Made by a program: the position numbers and the translations under genes
Shown here: positions 63,630 to 64,000 of the stretch, piece by piece
Numbering within the stretch: position 1 is the first letter of the stretch
How the letters are laid out: every line of letters starts with the position of its first letter
Origin: Sphingobacterium bovistauri
GTDB taxonomy: Bacteria > Bacteroidota > Bacteroidia > Sphingobacteriales > Sphingobacteriaceae
Reading direction: 5' to 3'
Assembly: GCF_020295405.1 (NCBI RefSeq)
Contig: NZ_JADEYP010000005.1
Coordinates: 1 to 64,000, forward strand
Length of the DNA stretch: 64,000 nucleotides
Notes under the pieces: generated by a model
Seen by the model: only the letters and a program-made list of their open reading frames with translations
Told to the model about the DNA's origin: nothing
Databases searched by the model: none

Positions 63630-64000
63630 ATGAAAATACCTTTATTATATTTTACCATATGTTCTGTATTGTTCTCTAGCTGTGAAGATAAAGTAACACC
63701 TAATATTTCTCCAAAACTTACATCGATTGAATTTATAAATGAGGGAATCCCAACATATTCTAGTAAAATGAAGGTGGAGTATGATGGTGAGCGAATTGTA
63801 AAAGTTAGCAACTCGACCTATCATTATGGTGCGGATGGAAGGGTGATAAAGGAGTTACAGCGAGTTTCTCATGAAACTGATCCGAATTACTTATCAGGTA
63901 CCACAGAATTTGATTTAGTTTATGAGTATACTTACGATCAAAAGAATAGACTCTCTGAGGTAAAATTAGTGACTGAATTATCTACTGTCTTTATTCTACC
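63630..64000 (+). CDS. hypothetical lipoprotein, 5' part (cut by window edge)
   Basis: The ATG at 63630 opens a frame that stays open to the window end (123 codons seen). MKIPLLYFTICSVLFSSC is a lipoprotein signal with lipobox SSC, followed by EDKVTPNISP. The visible mature part has short beta-rich units with a YD-like look (YHYGADGRVIKELQ and YEYTYDQKNRLSEVKL). This resembles the loosely repetitive DUF4595-type surface lipoproteins, but I cannot name it. The stop is outside the window. Confidence 0.7.
   Translation, partial: MKIPLLYFTICSVLFSSCEDKVTPNISPKLTSIEFINEGIPTYSSKMKVEYDGERIVKVSNSTYHYGADGRVIKELQRVSHETDPNYLSGTTEFDLVYEYTYDQKNRLSEVKLVTELSTVFIL

Noticed and set aside
1..64000. tRNA genes, CRISPR arrays, prophage or toxin-antitoxin loci
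   Set aside because: I looked in the gaps between genes on both strands and saw no cloverleaf with CCA-type end, no regularly spaced repeats, and no phage or toxin-like proteins. A tRNAscan or CRISPR search would be decisive.

Overview
The window is chromosomal DNA from a low-GC member of the Bacteroidota, most likely a Sphingobacteriaceae species (Sphingobacterium or a close relative). The evidence is the tandem SusC/SusD outer-membrane uptake pairs, the type IX secretion core genes gldKLMN, many lipoproteins with a short lipobox, and promoters of the Bacteroidota form TAnnTTTG instead of a sigma70 -10 box. The genus is inferred from protein style, not from a search.

Layout. 1-186 is the 3' end of an IS3/IS150-type insertion sequence. 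0.2-10.6 kb holds housekeeping and envelope genes: a SerB-SerA chimera, an NAD-dependent epimerase, a degenerate arginase-family protein, rmuC, a PNGase F-like lipoprotein, ggt, a MazG-like pyrophosphohydrolase and dtd. 10.6-13.3 kb is a TonB-dependent receptor under a TPP riboswitch, so probably a thiamine-compound importer. 13.4-16.9 kb is a four-gene forward cluster (amidohydrolase, acylphosphatase, polysaccharide flippase, small outer-membrane protein). 17-21.9 kb is on the minus strand: dusB, a short trpEGC operon and trmD. In front of trpE lies a complete-looking ribosome-mediated attenuator: a 19-codon leader peptide with two consecutive Trp codons, an antiterminator segment and a terminator hairpin.

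22.3-43.2 kb is a nutrient-uptake island of four SusC/SusD pairs in one orientation, with no linked glycoside hydrolase, sigma/anti-sigma pair or regulator. Pairs 1 and 2 share a promoter followed by a palindrome. Pair 3 carries an extra DUF1735-type lipoprotein. Pair 4 is decayed: the susC has an in-frame stop and the susD a one-base frameshift. A diverged, broken copy of the 3' end of the neighbouring mrp gene sits just before pair 4, so pair 4 is bracketed by an intact mrp and an mrp remnant.

43.3-49.5 kb holds mrp, an AsmA-like/GT51 glycosyltransferase fusion, hpt, tag, a DUF4271 membrane protein and a hemD-like gene. 49.7-54.3 kb is gldK-gldL-gldM-gldN, the trans-envelope core and motor of type IX secretion. 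54.4-61.7 kb holds a JmjC/cupin-like protein and an AddAB-like helicase-nuclease pair. 61.8-64 kb has rpsP (long charged C-terminal tail), a small hypothetical gene on the other strand, rimM, and the start of a lipoprotein gene cut by the window edge.

The most notable observations are the trp attenuator, the mrp remnant with the decayed SusCD pair, the conserved palindrome behind the promoters of pairs 1 and 2, the SerB-SerA chimera, and the AsmA-GT51 fusion. No tRNA, rRNA, CRISPR array, prophage or defence island was recognised. Nothing here is clearly a wholly new system.
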